From Caulobacteraceae bacterium UBA3198 (lineage in GTDB: Bacteria > Pseudomonadota > Alphaproteobacteria > Caulobacterales > Caulobacteraceae): 64,000 nucleotides of DNA. Below, one piece after another: positions 1-8,280 of the stretch. How positions within the stretch are numbered: the first letter of the stretch is position 1; the number at the start of each line of letters is the position of its first letter. The stretch covers positions 1 through 64,000 of the forward strand of contig DEWY01000004.1 in assembly GCA_002363865.1 (NCBI GenBank), in the 5' to 3' direction. The notes under the pieces are model-generated. The model made no database searches. It saw only the letters and a list, made by a program, of their open reading frames with translations, and was not told where the DNA came from. The translations under genes were made by a program, and so were the position numbers.

Positions 1-365
1 GCTTCCGCCGGCCCCGCCAACCAATCCGTCGGCGGCGAGGAGCGGCGTATCTAGTCGCCACCCCCGAGAGTGTCAATCAGCCTTTTTCGACTTTTTGCGA
101 CAGCCCCGTTCCGGTTTGCCCCCCGTGGGAGGCAGGAACTCGGAGATTCCCCTGATCGATCAGGGGAATTCGCCCCGAAACGGCCGGTTGGGCCCAAAAA
201 CTATATCGCGGTTCTGCGCGAAAGAGTGCGCCGCGGGCGCTGTGGCTGAAGGGAACACGCCACAGGACGGGCGGTTCCCAGCGCGCCCTGATGCAAGGTC
301 GCGCCTTCCGCCGGATCATGCACCGGTGTTACTCCTGGGCGAAACAAGAGTTCGGGGGAACGCTC
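1..365. other. Intergenic region upstream of the MHS transporter
   Basis: No convincing complete gene lies here. Frame 1 is open from base 1 to a TAG at 52-54 with G or C at most third positions, so it could be the last 17 codons of a gene entering from the left, but that is too short to identify. The rest holds a 24-bp perfect palindrome (146-169) and an inverted pair GGGAAC/GTTCCC (251-256 and 274-279) about 90 bp before the transporter start. The region is probably a long regulated promoter and leader. Confidence 0.5.
146..169. promoter_or_regulatory. 24-bp perfect palindrome, candidate operator
   Basis: The half-site ATTCCCCTGATC is followed directly by its exact reverse complement with no spacer. 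No T-run follows, so it does not look like an intrinsic terminator. The transporter starts 196 bp downstream. A perfect 24-bp dyad is most simply a binding site for a dimeric repressor, but no regulator gene is adjacent. Confidence 0.5.
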
Positions 366-2027
366 ATGGCGCAGGACGCCGCAGACGCTCAAGCTGGTGA
401 GGGCGCATCGCCGCCATCCATGCGCACCGTGGTGGTGGCCTCCTCGGCCGGCACCGCCTTCGAGTGGTACGACTTCTTCATCTTCGGGACCCTGGCGACG
501 ATCATCTCGCGGAACTTCTTCGCTGGGCTGAATGAGACCGCAGGCCTGGTGGCGGCCCTGGCCCTGTTCGGGGCCGGCTTCGCCTTCCGCCCCTTAGGCG
601 CGTTGATCTTCGGCCGCATGGGGGACCGGGTGGGCCGTAAGGCCGCCTTCCTCATCACGGTGACACTGATGGGGGGCGCGACGCTGGCCATCGGCTTTCT
701 GCCCACCTACGAACAGGCCGGCCTGATCGGCCCCGCCCTGCTGATCGTGCTGCGCATCCTGCAGGGTCTGGCGCTGGGCGGGGAGTATGGCGGGGCGGCC
801 ATCTATGTGGCCGAGCACGCGCCGGACCACCGGCGCGGGGAATATACCGGCTGGATCCAGACCTCGGCCGCCTTCGGCCTGATCGGCGCCCTGGTGGTGA
901 TCCTGGTCACCCGCCGGATCGTCGGCGAGGAGGCCTTCGCCGACTGGGGTTGGCGGCTGCCCTTCCTGGTCTCGGCCGGCCTGCTGGCCATTTCCATCTT
1001 CATGCGCCTGAAGCTGGCCGAGAGCCCCAGCTTCGAACGGCTCAAGGCCGCGGGCGAGGAGGCCAAGGCCCCCTTCGCCGAGGCCTTCGGCCAATGGGGC
1101 AATCTGAAGATCGTGCTTCTGGCCCTGTTCGCCTTCATGAGCGCCCAGGGGGCGGTCTGGTACACGGCCTTCTTCTACACCCAGATTTTCCTGGAGCGGT
1201 TCCTGAAGGTGGCGCCGGCCACGGTGAACACCTTGATGATCTGCGCCACCCTGGCCAGCGCGCCGCTCTATGTGCTGTTCGCCTGGGCGTCGGACCGGGT
1301 CGGGCGGAAATGGGTGATGTGGTTTGGCATGACGCTGGCCCTCATCGCCTTCTTCCCTGGCTTCAAGGCCCTGACCCTGGCGGCCAATCCCGCCCTGGCC
1401 GAGGCCCAGGCCGCCACCCCCGTGGTGGTGGTCGCCGACCCCGCCGACTGCGCCCTGCAGTTCGACCCCGTGGGCCGGGCGCAGTTCATCTCGGCCTGCG
1501 ACATCGCCAAGACGGCCCTGGCCAATGCCGGGGTCTCCTATGACAACCTCGCCGCCCCGGCCGGGACGCTCGCCCAGGTGCGGGTGGGCGAAACGGTGGT
1601 CTCCTCCATCGACGGCAGCCAGCTCGCCCCCGACGACCTGAAGGCGGCTCGGGCCCAGGTGGACGGCGAGATCCGCGCGGCCCTGGCGGCGGCCGGCTAT
1701 CCGTCCCAGGCCGACCCGGCGCGGACCAACCTCGCGGCGGTGTTCGGCATCCTGATGATCTTCGTGGTGGCGGCCACGGCCCTCTACGGCCCCATGGCCG
1801 CGACCCTGGTGGAGCTCTTCCCCACACGGGTGCGCTACACGGCCATGTCCCTGCCCTATCACATCGGCACCGGCTGGGTGGGCGGCTTCGTGCCCTTCAG
1901 CGCCTTCGCCATCGTGACCGCCACGGGCAACATCTATTCAGGCCTCTGGTACCCGGTGATCTTCACCGGCATCAGCGTCGTGGTTTGCCTGTTCCTACCG
2001 GAGACCAAGGGCAAACCCCTGGACTAG
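366..2027 (+). CDS. MHS-family (ProP/ShiA-like) MFS transporter with a soluble insertion
   Basis: Inner-membrane major facilitator of the metabolite:H+ symporter family, which imports organic acids or compatible solutes; the substrate cannot be read from sequence. Family marks are the opening EWYDFFIFG, the loop 2-3 motif GRMGDRVGRK and the GGEYGGAAIYVAEHAP motif. The protein is 553 aa against about 430-450 for typical members. The extra length is a hydrophilic block of about 115 residues (roughly 338-454) rich in Ala, Asp and Val between two late membrane segments. The start at 366 was chosen because a GGGGGAA ribosome site lies just upstream and the next residues form a normal short N-terminus; upstream in-frame starts would add an unlikely Arg-rich leader. 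It stands alone and runs toward the convergent cysG-like gene 10 bp away. Confidence 0.85.
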   Translation: MAQDAADAQAGEGASPPSMRTVVVASSAGTAFEWYDFFIFGTLATIISRNFFAGLNETAGLVAALALFGAGFAFRPLGALIFGRMGDRVGRKAAFLITVTLMGGATLAIGFLPTYEQAGLIGPALLIVLRILQGLALGGEYGGAAIYVAEHAPDHRRGEYTGWIQTSAAFGLIGALVVILVTRRIVGEEAFADWGWRLPFLVSAGLLAISIFMRLKLAESPSFERLKAAGEEAKAPFAEAFGQWGNLKIVLLALFAFMSAQGAVWYTAFFYTQIFLERFLKVAPATVNTLMICATLASAPLYVLFAWASDRVGRKWVMWFGMTLALIAFFPGFKALTLAANPALAEAQAATPVVVVADPADCALQFDPVGRAQFISACDIAKTALANAGVSYDNLAAPAGTLAQVRVGETVVSSIDGSQLAPDDLKAARAQVDGEIRAALAAAGYPSQADPARTNLAAVFGILMIFVVAATALYGPMAATLVELFPTRVRYTAMSLPYHIGTGWVGGFVPFSAFAIVTATGNIYSGLWYPVIFTGISVVVCLFLPETKGKPLD

Positions 2028-2037
2028 GCCTGCACGA

Positions 2038-2934
2038 CTAGATCTGCGGCGCGGCCAGCATCACCTCTACGGCCAGACCGGAGTCGGCATAGGCGCGCAG
2101 GGCCTCGGCCTGGGGCATGACGGTGATCAGGCTGACCACCTTCAGGCCCTGGCGGCCCAGATCGATCAGGTGATCAGGCGTTGCGGCCTCTGGCGCGACC
2201 CGCTCGGCGTCGCGGCGGGCCATGCCGACGATCTCGGGATCGGCGTCCGGCGGGATGACCAGCACATCGGCGCTGGCCAGGGCGCGGCTGGCCCGCAGGG
2301 TGATCAGGTCGGCCGGCCCCCGTCCGGCGACGAACTGCAGACGGCCTGGCTGCGGCGCATCTTCGGAAAGCGCCCTACGCAGCAGGGCCTCGGCCGCCTC
2401 CATATTTCCCGCCACGGCCGCGTCCGCCGCGGGGCCCTCGAGCGCCTGGCGGAGAAAGGCCCGACGCCGCGGCAGTTCGGGCAGGGCTTCGCGCACCTCG
2501 TCCTGCATCCTGCGGAACAGGGCGGCGATGCGCCCGGTCCCCTCCGGAATGCGGGTTTCGATGGTGTTGCGCAAGAGCGTGGCCAGCATGGGGGAGGCGC
2601 CGCCGGTGCCCACGGCGGCCACCACCTCGCCGCGGTCGATCACGGCCGGCGTGGTGAAGTCGCAGAGCGGCGGGCGGTCGACCACATTGACCGGGACCCT
2701 GGCGGCCCGGGCGGCGGTCACCGCGGCCTGGACAAACAGATCATCGGCGCTGGCGATGAAGACCAGGCTCGCGCCTGCATAGGTGGCCGGCAGATAGGCC
2801 TGGGCGTCCTCAACCCGCACCAGGCGGGCGGGCGAACCGTCGAACAGGCGGGCCTTGGCCTCGGCGCCCTCGCCGGACCCGGCGATCACGATCTTGGCGC
2901 CGGCCAGGGGGAAAAAGGCGGGAAAGGCGTCCAA
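2038..2934 (-). CDS. cysG: Siroheme-synthase-like protein with a shortened methyltransferase domain
   Basis: The N-terminal half matches the Met8/CysG precorrin-2 dehydrogenase and ferrochelatase module, which oxidises precorrin-2 with NAD and inserts iron to make siroheme for sulfite or nitrite reductase. Visible marks are the nucleotide loop GSGEGAEAKARL near residue 20, VNVVDRPPLCDFTTPAVIDRG and the GTGGASPMLATLLR stretch. A helical linker follows. Residues from about 200 begin like an S-adenosylmethionine uroporphyrinogen methyltransferase (VAGRGPADLITLRASRALASADVL), but the protein ends at 298. The domain is about 100 residues instead of about 240 and cannot be a complete methyltransferase. 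The Met8 role is well supported; the tail may be a relic or a structural element. The first step would then need a separate CobA. Confidence 0.75.
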   Translation of the reverse strand: MDAFPAFFPLAGAKIVIAGSGEGAEAKARLFDGSPARLVRVEDAQAYLPATYAGASLVFIASADDLFVQAAVTAARAARVPVNVVDRPPLCDFTTPAVIDRGEVVAAVGTGGASPMLATLLRNTIETRIPEGTGRIAALFRRMQDEVREALPELPRRRAFLRQALEGPAADAAVAGNMEAAEALLRRALSEDAPQPGRLQFVAGRGPADLITLRASRALASADVLVIPPDADPEIVGMARRDAERVAPEAATPDHLIDLGRQGLKVVSLITVMPQAEALRAYADSGLAVEVMLAAPQI

Positions 2935-2946
2935 GATCCTGCTCCT

Positions 2947-3336
2947 TCAGCCGGTGACGCAGCCGCGATAGGGCGCCCCGGCGGCGCCGTCCAGGCTCGC
3001 CTCGACGCCCTTGGTCGTCAGTTCGACCCCACCGGCGGAAAAGCGCGCGCCAGAGCCCGAGGGCGCATGCGGCAGGCGATAGGAGCGGCCGCCCGCCTGC
3101 ACCACCGCATGTTCCCCCGACAGGGAATAGGCGGCGACGAACCGCTTGCCTTCACGGCAGGCGTAGGTCATCGGCGCGTCGGTGGCGTCCTCCGGACCGG
3201 GCGCCGAGCGCAGAGGCGAGACGAAGCCGGCTGACGGGGCCGTCGGCCCAACGGTGGAGCAGGCGGCGAGGGACGCGGCGGCGGCGGTCACCAGCGCCAG
3301 CCGCAGCGGCAGGCCAGGCGCGAGGATCGAGGTCAT
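2947..3336 (-). CDS. MliC-like lipoprotein (c-type lysozyme inhibitor family)
   Basis: A 129-aa predicted outer-membrane lipoprotein. A hydrophobic signal ends in the lipobox LAAC, with the lipid-bearing Cys at about residue 26. The mature part has the layout of MliC/PliC proteins: YACREGKRFVAAYS, a middle strand ending in SGARF, and a late KGVEASLDG with a final Cys (YRGC). Such proteins block host or predator c-type lysozyme at the cell surface. The start codon overlaps the stop of the upstream cytochrome c gene by 4 bp, so the two are co-transcribed. The family match is short and moderate; a generic COG3895 lipoprotein is the alternative. Confidence 0.6.
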   Translation of the reverse strand: MTSILAPGLPLRLALVTAAAASLAACSTVGPTAPSAGFVSPLRSAPGPEDATDAPMTYACREGKRFVAAYSLSGEHAVVQAGGRSYRLPHAPSGSGARFSAGGVELTTKGVEASLDGAAGAPYRGCVTG

Positions 3337-3722
3337 TTGAGCGTCTTCATATAGGCCACGATGGCGGCGCGGTTGTTGGCGTCAGGCACGGCGACCATCA
3401 TGCGCGTGCCCGGCGCGAAGGCCATCGGCTTCGCCAGATAGGCGTCCAGGGCCGCGTCGGTCCAGGTCCCGCCCTTGGCCTTCAGGGCCGCGGAATAGTT
3501 GAAGTCGCTGCGCGCGGCGATGGGCGCGCCCGCCACCCCGGTTAAGGTGGGCCCTGCTGGGGTGCTCTTGTCCCCGTGGCAGGTCTTGCACTGAAGGTTG
3601 AACAGACGGGCCCCCGTCGAGGCGGCCGCCTGCGCCTGGGCCAGACCCGGCGCCGCCGCCAGGAGGAGGCCGGCCAGCAAGACCGGGAGGCGGAGGGAGG
3701 TGGCGCGGAGCGATGGGGTCAT
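3333..3722 (-). CDS. Periplasmic class I cytochrome c
   Basis: A 129-aa exported c-type cytochrome. Residues 1-30 are a Sec signal peptide ending ALAQAQA-like. The heme site is C45-K-T-C48-H49, and the distal Met ligand is probably M108 in PGTRMM. The spacing and the GPTLTGVAG and FNYSAALKA stretches fit the cytochrome c2/c550 class, which shuttles electrons between periplasmic donors and oxidases. Its divergent neighbour is the IorAB molybdo-hydroxylase; enzymes of that class in other bacteria pass electrons to periplasmic c-type cytochromes, so this could be its acceptor, although no physical link is visible. It is translationally coupled to the MliC-like gene. Confidence 0.85.
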   Translation of the reverse strand: MTPSLRATSLRLPVLLAGLLLAAAPGLAQAQAAASTGARLFNLQCKTCHGDKSTPAGPTLTGVAGAPIAARSDFNYSAALKAKGGTWTDAALDAYLAKPMAFAPGTRMMVAVPDANNRAAIVAYMKTLK

Positions 3723-3884
3723 GAGGGTCTCCAGAAACGGGGCCGATCACAGCGTCGGGAATTAGGTAGCGCAGTTAGCTCACGGGCGCATCAAGACTGG
3801 GCCAGCCAGCCCAGGTCGGGGCTTACCTTGCCACCTAAGCGGCGTTAAGATCGTGCTCAAGCTCTGCAACGCCTAAGGATCGTC

Positions 3885-4364
3885 ATGGCCATCACCCTGG
3901 ATGTGAATGGAAAGCCGCTTACGGTGGAGGCGGCCGAGGACACGCCCCTGTTGTGGGTGCTGCGGGATGAACTGGGCCTGACCGGGACCAAGTATGGCTG
4001 CGGGATCGCCCAGTGCGGCGCCTGCACCGTCCTGGCCGACGGAGCCCCCATCCGCGCCTGCCTGACGCCGGTCTCGGCGCTGGGGAGCGCGAAGATCACC
4101 ACCATCGAGGGCCTGGGGGGCGACCACCCCCTGCAGCAGGCCTGGGTGGCGCTGGACGTGCCCCAGTGCGGCTACTGCCAGTCGGGCCAGATCATGTCGG
4201 CCGCCGCCCTGCTGGAGCAGTCGCCCAAGCCGACGGACGAAGAGATCGACGGGGCCATGGCCGGCAATATCTGTCGCTGCGGCGCCTATCAGCGCATCCA
4301 TGCGGCGATCAAGGTCGCGTCGGGCCAGGCCCCGGCCACAGCCTCCCCCCAGACTGACGCCTGA
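3885..4364 (+). CDS. iorA: Isoquinoline 1-oxidoreductase-type small subunit, two [2Fe-2S] clusters
   Basis: Electron-transfer subunit of a xanthine-oxidase-family molybdo-hydroxylase. At 159 aa it has the standard length. The plant-type cluster is C39, C44, C47 and C59, and the second, helical cluster is C95, C98, C130 and C132 (CGYC and CRCG motifs). An AAGGA ribosome site lies just before the ATG. The catalytic subunit begins 9 bp after the stop, so the pair is one operon. There is no separate FAD subunit gene, as expected for the IorAB class, which passes electrons to a cytochrome or membrane acceptor instead of NAD. The real substrate (N-heterocycle or aldehyde) cannot be deduced. Confidence 0.88.
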   Translation: MAITLDVNGKPLTVEAAEDTPLLWVLRDELGLTGTKYGCGIAQCGACTVLADGAPIRACLTPVSALGSAKITTIEGLGGDHPLQQAWVALDVPQCGYCQSGQIMSAAALLEQSPKPTDEEIDGAMAGNICRCGAYQRIHAAIKVASGQAPATASPQTDA

Positions 4365-4373
4365 CCGGACGGG

Positions 4374-6584
4374 ATGAGAGCCATGAACGCACCCATTTTC
4401 CGCCGCGCCGCCTCCGCAGGCGAGGGCGTTTCCCGCCGCCAGCTGATCATCACCGCCACCGCGGTCGGCGGCGCCCTGATGGTCGGCTGCTCCCCCACCG
4501 ACCTGCTGGCGGCTGGCGCCGAGGGCGAGACGGGGCCGTTCGGCGCCTTCGTCAGGATCGCCCCGGACGGGGCGGTGACCCTGGTCTGCAAGCACATCGA
4601 GTTTGGTCAGGGCTCTCATGCGGGCCTCGCGGCCATCGTCGCCGAGGAGCTGGACGCCGACTGGAGCAAGGTGGCCTGGGAGCACGCCCCGGCCAACGCC
4701 AAGCTCTACGCCAATGGCGGCCTCGGCGCGCAGCTGACCGGCGGATCGACGGCGATCAACAACAGCTGGGACCAGCTGCGTCAGGCCGGGGCCGCAGCCC
4801 GGGCCATGTTCGTCCAGGCGGCCGCCAGCCGCTGGAACGTTCCGGCCGGTGAGATCACGGTGAAGGACAGCGTCGTCTCGCACGCCGCCTCGGGCCAGTC
4901 CGCCGACTTCGCCGCCCTGCTGGCCGACGCCGCCAAGGTCGCCCCGCCGGCCGAGCCGACCCTGAAGGACCCGACCCAGTTCACCCTGATCGGCACCGAC
5001 CGGGTGCGGCGCAAGGACAGCCTGGCCAAGAGCACCGGCCAGACCCGCTTCACCATGGATGTCCAGGCCGAAAACCTGCTGGTGGCCATGGTCGCCCACC
5101 CGCCGCGCTTCGGCGCCAAGGTGGCGAGCTTTGACGCCACGGCGGCCAAGGCGATGCCCGGCGTGGTCGAGGTCTATGAAATCCCCACCGGGGTGGCCGT
5201 CGTGGCCAACTCCACCTGGGCCGCCAAACAGGGCCGCGACGCGCTGAGCGTCAACTGGGACGAGGCCAAGGCCGAGACTCGCAGCTCCGCCGACATCGCG
5301 CAGCGCTTCCGCGATCTGGCCGCCGGCTCGGCCGCCCTGGAAAAGGGCGAGGAATGGCAGGGCTTCGAAACCAAGGGCGAGGTGGCGGCCCAAGGCGGCG
5401 GCCTGGCCATCGAGGTCGCCTATGACTTCCCCTATCTCGCCCATGCCACCATGGAGCCGATGAACTGCGTGGCGCAGGTGGACGGCAACACGGCCAAGCT
5501 CACCTTCGCCTCCCAGGGGCCGACCCTGGACCAGCTGAACGTGGCCAAGATCGTCGCCAACCTGCCCGGCGCCATCGAGATCGAAACCCTGCCGGCCGGG
5601 GGCTCCTTTGGCCGGCGGGCCAACTTCCAGTCCGACTTCGTGGTCGAATGCGTCCAGATCGCCCGGAAGGTGGGCGGAAACCGGCCGGTGAAGCTGGTCT
5701 GGACCCGGGAAGACGACATGGCGGCCGGCTACTACCGCCCCCTGGTCCATCACCGGGTGCGGGTGACCACCGACGCCGAGGGCTATCCCAACACCTGGAC
5801 CCATCGCATCGTCACCCAGTCGATCATGAAGGGCGCCCCCTTCGGCGGCGGCGGCGTCGACGAGACCGCGGTGGAAGGCGCCAAGGGCTCCCCCTATCTG
5901 AAAGCCACGCCGCATGTGGACGCCCAGCTGCTCACCCCCGACGCCGGCGTGCCGGTGCTCTGGTGGCGTTCGGTGGGCGCGACCCACACCGCCTATGTGA
6001 TGGAGCACACCATCGAGCAGCTGGCCCGCCGGGCCGGCCAGGATCCGGTGGCCTATCGCCGGGCCCTTTACGAGAAGGCCGCCGCCAAGCGGCATCTGGC
6101 CGTCCTCGACCTGGCGGCCGAAAAGGCCGGCTGGGGGGAGCCCGCGCCCGAGGGCTGGACCCGCGGCGTGGCGGTGCATGAGAGCTTCGGCTCTGTGGTC
6201 GCCCAGGTGGCCGAGGTGAAGATGGAGAATGGCGAGCCCAGGGTCGGCCGCGTGGTCACCGCCATCGACTGCGGCACGGCCATCTCGCCCAACCAGATCG
6301 CCGCCCAGATGGAAGGGGGAACCTGCTATGGCCTGTCCGCCGCCCTCTACGGCCAGGTCACCCTGACCGAGGGCCGGGTGGACCAGACCAATTTCGACAC
6401 CTACCGGGTGCTGCGACACAACGAGGCCCCCAAGGTCGAGACCTATATCGCCGCCCAGCCGGCCGGGACCCATCCCACCGGCGTCGGCGAACCCGGCACG
6501 CCGGTGATCGGCCCGGCCGTGGCCAATGCGCTGCTCGCCCTTACCGGCGAGGCGATCACCGCCCAACCGTTCGTGAAGGTTTAG
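4374..6584 (+). CDS. iorB: Isoquinoline 1-oxidoreductase-type molybdopterin large subunit
   Basis: Catalytic subunit of the IorAB enzyme, which hydroxylates an N-heterocycle or aldehyde at a molybdenum-cytosine-dinucleotide centre. The 736-aa protein opens with SRRQLIITATAVGGALMVGC, a twin-arginine-like signal with a lipobox-like Cys, pointing to Tat export and perhaps membrane anchoring. Cofactor-binding stretches such as FGQGSHAGLAAIVAEELD, GGSFGRRA and ATMEPMNC are present, and the catalytic Glu is E706 in GVGEPGTP. A second in-frame ATG at 4383 is an equally good start. The gene converges on mocA with a 4-bp overlap. MocA and XdhC nearby are the dedicated maturation factors for this enzyme family, so the island looks self-sufficient. 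Confidence 0.88.
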   Translation: MRAMNAPIFRRAASAGEGVSRRQLIITATAVGGALMVGCSPTDLLAAGAEGETGPFGAFVRIAPDGAVTLVCKHIEFGQGSHAGLAAIVAEELDADWSKVAWEHAPANAKLYANGGLGAQLTGGSTAINNSWDQLRQAGAAARAMFVQAAASRWNVPAGEITVKDSVVSHAASGQSADFAALLADAAKVAPPAEPTLKDPTQFTLIGTDRVRRKDSLAKSTGQTRFTMDVQAENLLVAMVAHPPRFGAKVASFDATAAKAMPGVVEVYEIPTGVAVVANSTWAAKQGRDALSVNWDEAKAETRSSADIAQRFRDLAAGSAALEKGEEWQGFETKGEVAAQGGGLAIEVAYDFPYLAHATMEPMNCVAQVDGNTAKLTFASQGPTLDQLNVAKIVANLPGAIEIETLPAGGSFGRRANFQSDFVVECVQIARKVGGNRPVKLVWTREDDMAAGYYRPLVHHRVRVTTDAEGYPNTWTHRIVTQSIMKGAPFGGGGVDETAVEGAKGSPYLKATPHVDAQLLTPDAGVPVLWWRSVGATHTAYVMEHTIEQLARRAGQDPVAYRRALYEKAAAKRHLAVLDLAAEKAGWGEPAPEGWTRGVAVHESFGSVVAQVAEVKMENGEPRVGRVVTAIDCGTAISPNQIAAQMEGGTCYGLSAALYGQVTLTEGRVDQTNFDTYRVLRHNEAPKVETYIAAQPAGTHPTGVGEPGTPVIGPAVANALLALTGEAITAQPFVKV

Positions 6585-7204
6585 GCGCCCGCCAGATCCT
6601 CGGGCCGGTCGACATCGAACAGGGCGCCTTCGTCCTCGGTCTCGATCAGGGCCAGGCGGGGGCCGAGGCCGGCCAGGGCTGTGCGGGCGCCTTCATCGCC
6701 GGCGGCCTGCCGGAGGTGATCGAGGAGTTCGGCCCCGAACAGCACCGGATGGCCCCGACGGCCGCCGCAGATCGGGGCGGCGGCGGCGGCGCCCGCCTCC
6801 ACGGCCTCGACCAGGCGGGGCAGTATGGCGGCCGGAATCCTCGGCATGTCCCCCAGAAGCACGAAGGTCCCGGCCGTATCCGCCGGAAGAGCTTCAGCCC
6901 CGGTCCGCAGGGAGGCGCCCATGCCCTCGGCATGGTCGGCGGCGTGGATGATCTGCAGCCGGCCCCCCTCGCCCTGGCGTTCCGCCCAGGCCCTCGCGGC
7001 CGCAGCCACGTCGTCGGCCTCTGACCCCGTCACCAGGATGATCGTCGAGGCCGGGCTGGCGAAGGCCGCCCCGAGCGCCCCCTCGATCAGCGGCCCGCCC
7101 CCGAAGGGCGCCAGCAGCTTGCGGCCGCCGAACCGGCGGCCGGCGCCGGCCGCCAGGACGATGGCGCTCCAACTCGCCTCTTTGCGCGCCGCCCCTGTCG
7201 CCAT
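6581..7204 (-). CDS. mocA: Molybdenum cofactor cytidylyltransferase (MocA family)
   Basis: Nucleotidyltransferase of the MobA/MocA fold that joins CTP to Mo-molybdopterin, making the cytosine dinucleotide form used by xanthine-oxidase-family enzymes such as the adjacent IorB. The 207-aa protein has the nucleotide loop LAAGAGRRFGGRKLLAPFGG, the metal-binding LLGDMPRI, and the substrate loop GRRGHPVLFG. MocA rather than MobA is inferred from these loops and the neighbourhood. Its start is only 31 bp from the divergent moaA start, so both promoters must overlap. Its 3' end overlaps iorB by 4 bp. Confidence 0.85.
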   Translation of the reverse strand: MATGAARKEASWSAIVLAAGAGRRFGGRKLLAPFGGGPLIEGALGAAFASPASTIILVTGSEADDVAAAARAWAERQGEGGRLQIIHAADHAEGMGASLRTGAEALPADTAGTFVLLGDMPRIPAAILPRLVEAVEAGAAAAAPICGGRRGHPVLFGAELLDHLRQAAGDEGARTALAGLGPRLALIETEDEGALFDVDRPEDLAGA

Positions 7205-7235
7205 CGCCTGCCCTCGCCTATGTTGCGTTCACGCC

Positions 7236-8276
7236 ATGACGCCTTATGACGCCTCACCTTCGCAAGCGCGGCCCACGTCGGCCGCTCCCCTGATCGACGG
7301 CTTTGGCCGGACGGTGACCTATCTGCGGGTCTCGGTCACCGATCGATGCGATCTGCGCTGCGTCTATTGCATGGCCGAGCACATGGTCTTCCTGCCCAAG
7401 AAGGACCTGCTGACCCTGGAAGAGCTGGACCGGGTCAGTTCGGCCTTCATCGCGCTCGGCGTGCGCAAGCTGCGCATCACCGGCGGCGAGCCCCTGGTGC
7501 GAAAGGGCGTGATGAGCCTGATCGAGGGCCTGTCGCGGCACCTGAAGTCCGGGGAGCTGGACGAGCTGACCCTGACCACCAACGGCACGCGGCTGGCTGA
7601 GTTCGCCGGGCCCCTGGCCGCGGCAGGGGTGCGGCGGATCAATGTCTCCATCGACACCCGCAAGCCCGACCTGTTCCGCCGCCTGACCCGCGGCGGCGAC
7701 GTCGCCAAGGTGCTGGCCGGGATCAAGGCGGCGCAAGACGCCGGCATCGCCGTCAAGATCAACGCCGTGGCCCTGGCGCAGGACAATGCGAGCGAGCTGC
7801 CGGACCTGATCGCCTGGGCCCATGGGGAGGGCATGGACGCCACGCTCATTGAGACCATGCCGCTCGGCGAAATCGAGGAAGACCGCACCGACCAGTTCCT
7901 GTCGCTGGCCCAGGTTCGGCAGGAGCTGGACAGCTTCTGGACCCTGGAGGACATTCCCCTCTCCACCGGCGGACCGGCCCGCTATGTCCGCATCGCCGAG
8001 ACCGGCGGGCGGCTGGGCTTCATTACGCCGATGACCCATAATTTCTGCGAGGGCTGCAACCGGGTGCGGCTGACCTGCACCGGCACCCTGCACACCTGCC
8101 TCGGCCAGGAAGACGCCAGCGATCTGCGGGCCGTCCTGCGCGCCGGCGCCGATGACACAGCCCTCATCGAGGCCATCCGCCTGGCGGTGGACGGCAAGCC
8201 CAAGGGGCACGACTTCCGGATCGAGCGAGCCGCCGCCCAGGCGCTGGCCCGCCACATGTCTACCACCGGAGGCTGA
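7236..8276 (+). CDS. moaA: GTP 3',8-cyclase MoaA (radical SAM)
   Basis: First enzyme of molybdenum cofactor synthesis; it rearranges GTP to 3',8-cyclo-GTP. The radical-SAM cluster ligands are C38, C42 and C45 (CDLRCVYC). The second [4Fe-4S] site is the C-terminal FCEGCNRVRLTC...TC group. The protein ends in the conserved Gly-Gly needed for activity. The ATG at 7236 gives 346 aa, the usual size; in-frame upstream starts would run through mocA. No clear ribosome site precedes this ATG, so the message may be leaderless or nearly so. It heads the moaA-moaD-moaE-moaB-moaC-moeA operon, with moaD starting 4 bp after its stop. Confidence 0.93.
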   Translation: MTPYDASPSQARPTSAAPLIDGFGRTVTYLRVSVTDRCDLRCVYCMAEHMVFLPKKDLLTLEELDRVSSAFIALGVRKLRITGGEPLVRKGVMSLIEGLSRHLKSGELDELTLTTNGTRLAEFAGPLAAAGVRRINVSIDTRKPDLFRRLTRGGDVAKVLAGIKAAQDAGIAVKINAVALAQDNASELPDLIAWAHGEGMDATLIETMPLGEIEEDRTDQFLSLAQVRQELDSFWTLEDIPLSTGGPARYVRIAETGGRLGFITPMTHNFCEGCNRVRLTCTGTLHTCLGQEDASDLRAVLRAGADDTALIEAIRLAVDGKPKGHDFRIERAAAQALARHMSTTGG

Positions 8277-8280
8277 GGCC

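Noticed and set aside
1..54. Possible C-terminal fragment of an upstream gene
   Set aside because: Only 17 codons; the frame is plausible but cannot be supported as a gene.
594..1862. A 422-codon open frame opposite the MHS transporter
   Set aside because: Composition is His/Gly/Gln/Arg rich with no domain; it is the antisense shadow of a real gene in high-GC DNA.
3873..6566. An 897-codon open frame opposite iorA and iorB
   Set aside because: Mirror of two clearly recognised genes; no motif, no ribosome site, implausible composition.
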